From SFWF01 sp045591645 (GTDB taxonomy: Bacteria > Bacillota > Clostridia > Oscillospirales > Acutalibacteraceae), in contig JAZNTG010000018.1 of NCBI GenBank assembly GCA_045591645.1, positions 1-8,800 of the forward strand: a DNA stretch of 8,800 bases, given 5' to 3'. The notes under the pieces are model-generated. The model had not been told where the DNA came from. It worked only from the letters and a program-made list of their open reading frames with translations, and made no database searches. Of the stretch, positions 5,103-8,800 are shown in pieces. Both the position numbers and the translations under genes were made by a program. Position 1 is the stretch's first letter; the number at the start of each line of letters is the position of its first letter.

Positions 5103-5948
5103 ATGAATAAAATTTTTAAGGTTATCGGATATCCTATAGGACATAGTATGTCGCCGTTTATACATAAAGAACTGTTTGCCTTAAAAAATATCGAAGCTGA
5201 ATATGACAAGCTTGAGATCGCCCCGGAAAACCTTGGCAGAGATTTTGAAGCCGAGCTTAAAAAGCTTGACGGATTTAATATTACTATTCCCTATAAGGTT
5301 GCAATAATCGATTTTGTGGACCAAATGGATGAAATTGCCGCTGAATACGGTGCTGTTAACACCATCGCCCGACGTGACGGTAAATATTACGGCTACAATA
5401 CAGATGCTTACGGATTTTTGAAGGGTCTTGAGTTTTCTAATATCCCGCTTTGCGGAAAGGTTCTCGTTTACGGCTTTGGCGGTGCTGCGAGGACGATTCT
5501 TACCGAATGTATAAAAGCAGGCTGTGAGGTTTATGTCGGAACATTACCTGAGCTTTTAGAAAATGCAGCGGCAGTAATATCCGAAATTGAGCAGAAAGCA
5601 GGTGGAAGGATAAAACTGCTTTCAAATGAACAGATAACCGAAAAGTTTGATCTTTTAGTAAATGCTACACCGGTCGGAATGTTTCCTAAAGTAGGTGTTT
5701 CGCCGTTAACTGCCCAGCAGGTCGACCTTTTCGACTGCGTATATGATATTGTGTATAATCCTCAGGAGACCGAGCTTCTAAAAATAGCTAAGGAAAAAGG
5801 AAAGGTGTGCGGTGGTGGGCTGTCTATGCTTGTGTGTCAGGCAGAGCAGGCTCATACTATCTGGTACGGCGCAGAGTTTTCAAGAGAAGAGACCGAGAGG
5901 GTAATAGCAAGGTCTGCGAAAGAAATGGAAGAGGTGTTCGGTAAATGA
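5103..5948 (+). CDS. aroE: Shikimate dehydrogenase
   Basis: A 281-residue enzyme that reduces 3-dehydroshikimate to shikimate with NADPH. Visible motifs: GYPIGHSMSP (9-18; substrate-binding serines S15, S17), NITIPYK (59-65; catalytic K65), GAVNT (83-87), NTDAYGF (99-105; catalytic D101), the dinucleotide loop GFGGAAR (124-130), NATPVGM, YDIVYNPQET and, near the end, GGGLSMLVCQAEQA with the substrate-binding Gln. Length is normal. The ribosome site is modest (AAGGGA at 5091-5096). It is the first gene of the aro cluster. Its stop TGA overlaps the aroK start in ATGA, suggesting translational coupling. A possible promoter is TTGTCA (5059-5064) with 17 bases to TGTAAA (5082-5087), but it is weak. 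Confidence 0.95.
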   Translation: MNKIFKVIGYPIGHSMSPFIHKELFALKNIEAEYDKLEIAPENLGRDFEAELKKLDGFNITIPYKVAIIDFVDQMDEIAAEYGAVNTIARRDGKYYGYNTDAYGFLKGLEFSNIPLCGKVLVYGFGGAARTILTECIKAGCEVYVGTLPELLENAAAVISEIEQKAGGRIKLLSNEQITEKFDLLVNATPVGMFPKVGVSPLTAQQVDLFDCVYDIVYNPQETELLKIAKEKGKVCGGGLSMLVCQAEQAHTIWYGAEFSREETERVIARSAKEMEEVFGK

Positions 5949-6448
5949 GAAATATAATTCTGTGCGGCTTTATGGGCTCAGGTAAATCTGTCGTCGGAAA
6001 AATGCTTGCACAAGGAATGAATATGAAGTTATACGACACCGATGAGCTTATCGTGAAAAAAACAGGCATGGCGATTTCCGATATATTTTCAACATATGGC
6101 GAGCCTCATTTTCGTGCGCTTGAGACCGAAACGGTCAAGCAGTTTGCAAACACAAGCGGCGCGGTAATTTCTCTCGGCGGAGGACTTGCCGCAAACAGTA
6201 TAAATCATCCTTATTTAAAAGAGGCAGGAACGGTGGTCCTTCTCGACTGCGGAATAGATGAGACGCTTCGCAGAATAACGGGTGATAAGTCCCGACCTCT
6301 TACCGCGGGCGGCGCTGAGGATATAATAAATCGCTATAATATGAGAAAACCGATATACGAATCGGTAGCGGATATCACGGTGGATAGCTCAAAAACACCT
6401 GAAGAAACCTGTAAAATATTGATCACAGCACTTGAAGAATTCAAGTAA
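5945..6448 (+). CDS. aroK: Shikimate kinase
   Basis: A 167-residue P-loop kinase that phosphorylates shikimate at the 3-hydroxyl using ATP. The Walker A loop is GFMGSGKS (8-15). DTDELI gives the shikimate-binding D33, EPHFRALE gives R57, and SLGGG (75-79) is the usual glycine triplet. SRPL (115-118) provides the lid arginine R116, and R133 in YNMRKPIYE is the late conserved arginine. Length is typical. The start codon overlaps the aroE stop by 4 bases, with GAAGAGG inside aroE as the likely ribosome binding site. All key residues are present. Confidence 0.95.
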   Translation: MRNIILCGFMGSGKSVVGKMLAQGMNMKLYDTDELIVKKTGMAISDIFSTYGEPHFRALETETVKQFANTSGAVISLGGGLAANSINHPYLKEAGTVVLLDCGIDETLRRITGDKSRPLTAGGAEDIINRYNMRKPIYESVADITVDSSKTPEETCKILITALEEFK

Positions 6449-6460
6449 ATATAGTATAAT
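6432..6460 (+). promoter_or_regulatory. Probable internal promoter for aroB-aroA
   Basis: TTGAAG (6432-6437, inside the end of aroK), a 17-base spacer and a perfect TATAAT (6455-6460) precede aroB. Predicted transcription starts near 6467, leaving a leader of about 27 bases. It would let aroB and aroA be expressed apart from aroE and aroK. Confidence 0.5.
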
Positions 6461-6474
6461 TAATCGTTAATTAT
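6456..6474. promoter_or_regulatory. AT-rich palindrome over the aroB promoter
   Basis: ATAATTAA (6456-6463) and TTAATTAT (6467-6474) form a perfect 8-bp inverted repeat around TCG. It covers most of the -10 hexamer and the predicted start site, so a repressor-type operator is possible. TTTTTAT follows, but the stem contains no G-C pair and would be a poor terminator. Confidence 0.4.
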
Positions 6475-6493
6475 TTTTATAGTCGGTGAAGAT

Positions 6494-7549
6494 ATGCAGA
6501 AAATCACGGTAAAAGGTGAAAGAGGTTATGACATACTTCTTGAATCAGGAATAATAAAAGAGGCAGGACGCTACATAAAAAACATTTCAAAAGCGACCCG
6601 TGCAATAGTTATCTCTGACAGCAATGTATTTCCGATCTACGCAGACGCGGTGCTGGCTTCACTGCGCAGAAACGGCTTTGAAGCATCATCTTTTGTATTC
6701 CCCGCAGGTGAAAAGTCAAAGACGGTGAATACGGTTCTGGACATGACAAAAGCGATGAGCGAAGCCGAGCTTACCCGCGCCGATATAGCCGTCGCTCTGG
6801 GCGGTGGCGTCACGGGAGATATGGTGGGCTTTGCATCTTCGATATATCTTCGCGGAATAGATTTTGTTCAGATACCGACGACTCTGCTCTCTCAGGTTGA
6901 TTCATCGGTCGGCGGAAAGACAGGCTGCGATACCGATTTTGGCAAAAACCTGCTCGGTGCGTTCCATAATCCGTCCTTGGTGCTTATTGATACAGATACA
7001 TTAAAGACTCTGCCTGACCGCTATATGCGTGATGGAATGGGAGAGGTAATAAAGTACGGCTGTATAAAGTCTGAGAGCCTTTTTGACAAGCTTATCTCTT
7101 GCGATGATTTTTCATCGATAATGCAGGAGGTAATATATGAATGTGTCGATATCAAGCGTGAGGTGGTTGAAAACGATTTTACCGAAAAGGGAGAGAGAAT
7201 GCTTCTCAATTTCGGTCACACTCTGGCTCACGCTATCGAAAAACATTATAATTATGAAAAAATTTCTCACGGCGAGGCAGTGGGCATCGGTATGTATGCG
7301 ATAACTCTCGCTTCCGAAAGAGCAGATCTTACCAAAAAGGGAAGCAGTGAGAAAATAAAGGTGGCTTTAGAAAAGTACGGACTGCCGATAACCTGCGAGG
7401 TCAGGGCGACAGAGCTTTGTTCGCTTATGACGAGAGATAAAAAACGCCGCGGCAATTCGCTGAATCTTGTGCTGCTTCAAAGCATCGGCGATTCTTATGT
7501 TAAAAGTATCGAAAACGATCGTCTTGAAGCCTTCTTTTCGGAGGTTTAG
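6494..7549 (+). CDS. aroB: 3-dehydroquinate synthase
   Basis: A 351-residue NAD- and metal-dependent enzyme that cyclises DAHP to 3-dehydroquinate, the second step of the shikimate pathway. Motifs: PAGEKSK (70-76), ALGGGVTGD (101-109), QIPTTLLSQVDSSVGGKTG (126-144), GEVIKYG with metal ligand E184, NFGHTLAHAIE with H242, and SHGEAVGIGM with H259. All three expected metal ligands are present and length is normal. The ribosome binding site is weak (GGTGA at 6485-6489). It follows aroK after 45 bases that hold a probable internal promoter, and precedes aroA by 3 bases. Confidence 0.96.
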   Translation: MQKITVKGERGYDILLESGIIKEAGRYIKNISKATRAIVISDSNVFPIYADAVLASLRRNGFEASSFVFPAGEKSKTVNTVLDMTKAMSEAELTRADIAVALGGGVTGDMVGFASSIYLRGIDFVQIPTTLLSQVDSSVGGKTGCDTDFGKNLLGAFHNPSLVLIDTDTLKTLPDRYMRDGMGEVIKYGCIKSESLFDKLISCDDFSSIMQEVIYECVDIKREVVENDFTEKGERMLLNFGHTLAHAIEKHYNYEKISHGEAVGIGMYAITLASERADLTKKGSSEKIKVALEKYGLPITCEVRATELCSLMTRDKKRRGNSLNLVLLQSIGDSYVKSIENDRLEAFFSEV

Positions 7550-7552
7550 CCG

Positions 7553-8800
7553 ATGAACATTAAGATAACACCTCATTCGATAAACGGTACGGTGAATATC
7601 CCGCCCTCAAAAAGCGCCGCTCACAGAAACCTTATCTGCGCCGCGTTGGCAAAAGAGGAGAGCGTGATCACACCCTACTGTACATCGGTAGATATAAAGG
7701 CTACAGTAGGCGCTTTAAATGCGCTCGGTGCCGAGATAAACGAAAACAAAAACGGATACTCTGCTAAAATGGGAAGTGTTCCCGAAAAAGCCGAAATTGA
7801 TTTTTATGAATCGGGCTCGACAGCAAGATTTTTGCTGCCCATAGCTGCGGCTCTGGGCATAAATGCAACAATGGTCGGCAGGGGCAGACTGCCTGAGCGT
7901 CCAATGAAGGTTCTGTGTGACCTTCTCCGTGAGCACGGGGTCACAGTATCGTCGGATAATCTTCCTATAACAATAAGCGGTAAGATGACTTCGGGCGTTT
8001 TCAGACTGCCTGGCAATATAAGCTCACAGTATATCAGCGGAATAATGCTTGCGGCACCTTTAATGGAAGGCGAAACTGTAATAAGACTTACAACACCGCT
8101 TCAGTCGGTAGGTTATATAAATATGACTATATCTACAATGGCTCGCTTCGGAGTAACTGTAGAGCCTTTTGAAAACGGTTGGGTGATCCCCGCGGGACAA
8201 AGCTACAGACCCTGCAATTGTGTGAACGAAGGCGACTGGTCGGCGGCGGCATTCTTTATGTCAGCGGCGGCTGTCGGCGGCGATATAAAGATAAAGGGAC
8301 TAGACTTTGCATCAACACAGGGAGATATGTCGGCGCTTGATGTCTTTGCCGCTTTCGGCGCAGATATCGCGCTAGAGGACAAGGTTCTTCATATAAAAAA
8401 GGGTGACCTCAGAGGGATAACGGTGAATGCCGCCGACATTCCCGATATGGTGCCCGCCATTGCGGCTACTGCCGCTTATGCTTCGGGTGAGACGGTTATT
8501 ATAAATGCCGAAAGGCTTAGAATTAAGGAAAGTGACCGAATAAAAACAACCGTTGCCGCGCTTCGCGCTCTTGGCGTGGATGCTGTCGAGCGTGATGACG
8601 GAATGATAATTCGCGGTGGAAATGTAAAGGGCGGCAATGTAGACGGTGCAAACGACCATAGAATAGTAATGGCTTTCTCGGTCGCGGCGGCTTATGCCGA
8701 CGGCGAGAGCGTTATTTCCGACTCTGAAGCGTCAGCTAAATCTTACCCCGAGTTTTTTGAAAGCTTTAACAGTTTGGAGGGAATAGCAAATGAGATCTGA
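7553..8800 (+). CDS. aroA: 3-phosphoshikimate 1-carboxyvinyltransferase (EPSP synthase)
   Basis: A 415-residue enzyme that transfers the enolpyruvyl group of phosphoenolpyruvate to shikimate-3-phosphate. Recognisable blocks are PPSKSAAHRNL (17-27; K20, S21, R25), ESGSTARFL (86-94), LPERPMKVL, the EGDWSAAAFF block, DIPDMVPAIAATAAYA, RIKESDRIKTT and DHRIVMAFSVAAA. The phosphoenolpyruvate loop reads ESGSTAR instead of the common GN[AS]GT-x-R, and the protein is slightly shorter than the usual 425-430 residues. This points to a divergent clostridial subfamily. GGAGG (7540-7544) within aroB is 8 bases before the ATG. The stop codon TGA is the last three bases of the window, so the gene is complete. 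Confidence 0.95.
   Translation: MNIKITPHSINGTVNIPPSKSAAHRNLICAALAKEESVITPYCTSVDIKATVGALNALGAEINENKNGYSAKMGSVPEKAEIDFYESGSTARFLLPIAAALGINATMVGRGRLPERPMKVLCDLLREHGVTVSSDNLPITISGKMTSGVFRLPGNISSQYISGIMLAAPLMEGETVIRLTTPLQSVGYINMTISTMARFGVTVEPFENGWVIPAGQSYRPCNCVNEGDWSAAAFFMSAAAVGGDIKIKGLDFASTQGDMSALDVFAAFGADIALEDKVLHIKKGDLRGITVNAADIPDMVPAIAATAAYASGETVIINAERLRIKESDRIKTTVAALRALGVDAVERDDGMIIRGGNVKGGNVDGANDHRIVMAFSVAAAYADGESVISDSEASAKSYPEFFESFNSLEGIANEI
8790..8800 (+). CDS. Start of next gene in the operon, partial (possibly aroC)
   Basis: An ATG at 8790, in a different frame from aroA, has a good GGAGG at 8776-8780 with a 9-base gap and begins Met-Arg-Ser. The gene would overlap the end of aroA by at least 11 bases and continues past the right edge. 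Chorismate synthase commonly follows aroA in such clusters, but the visible residues do not allow identification. Confidence 0.45.

Overview
The window looks like a chromosomal segment of a low-to-mid GC Gram-positive anaerobe, most likely a member of the Clostridia of the Oscillospiraceae/Ruminococcaceae type. The reasons are strong GGAGG ribosome binding sites, TTGACA/TATAAT promoters, a zinc-ribbon/kinase/PASTA protein of a style typical of Clostridia, a DacA with a C-terminal membrane anchor, and a compact aroE-aroK-aroB-aroA cluster. This placement is inferred from gene content, not from a marker gene.

Layout. Bases 1-376 carry no protein gene. They hold two diverged tandem copies (period about 185 bases) of a minus-strand element whose 5' half looks like tRNA-Pro: acceptor 5' strand, D-arm and, in one copy, a UGG anticodon loop. 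The pair sits behind a perfect TTGACA-17-TATAAT promoter, and the array may run on past the left edge. A divergent promoter then drives a short O6-alkylguanine methyltransferase-like protein (486-788, +). That gene ends tail to tail with a D-Ala-D-Ala carboxypeptidase (785-2119, -), and the two stop codons share one TTAA. Next come a calcineurin-like phosphoesterase (2225-2902, +) and a membrane protein with zinc ribbon, kinase-like and PASTA domains (2972-4681, +). The latter has lost every catalytic kinase residue I can place. A bidirectional terminator separates it from acpP (4739-4967, -).

From 5103 to the right edge is a shikimate-pathway operon: aroE, aroK (4-base overlap), aroB (with a probable internal promoter over a palindrome) and aroA. 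A further gene starts inside the end of aroA; context suggests aroC, but only 11 bases are visible.

How the parts fit. The aro genes encode shikimate dehydrogenase, shikimate kinase, 3-dehydroquinate synthase and EPSP synthase, so together with enzymes encoded elsewhere they lead to chorismate. DacA trims peptidoglycan stem peptides. The PASTA pseudokinase probably binds peptidoglycan or muropeptides outside the cell and acts as a scaffold or allosteric partner inside. AcpP carries acyl chains for fatty acid synthesis. The most unusual items are the promoter-driven tRNA-like tandem array, whose D-stem shows compensatory change between copies, and the PASTA pseudokinase.
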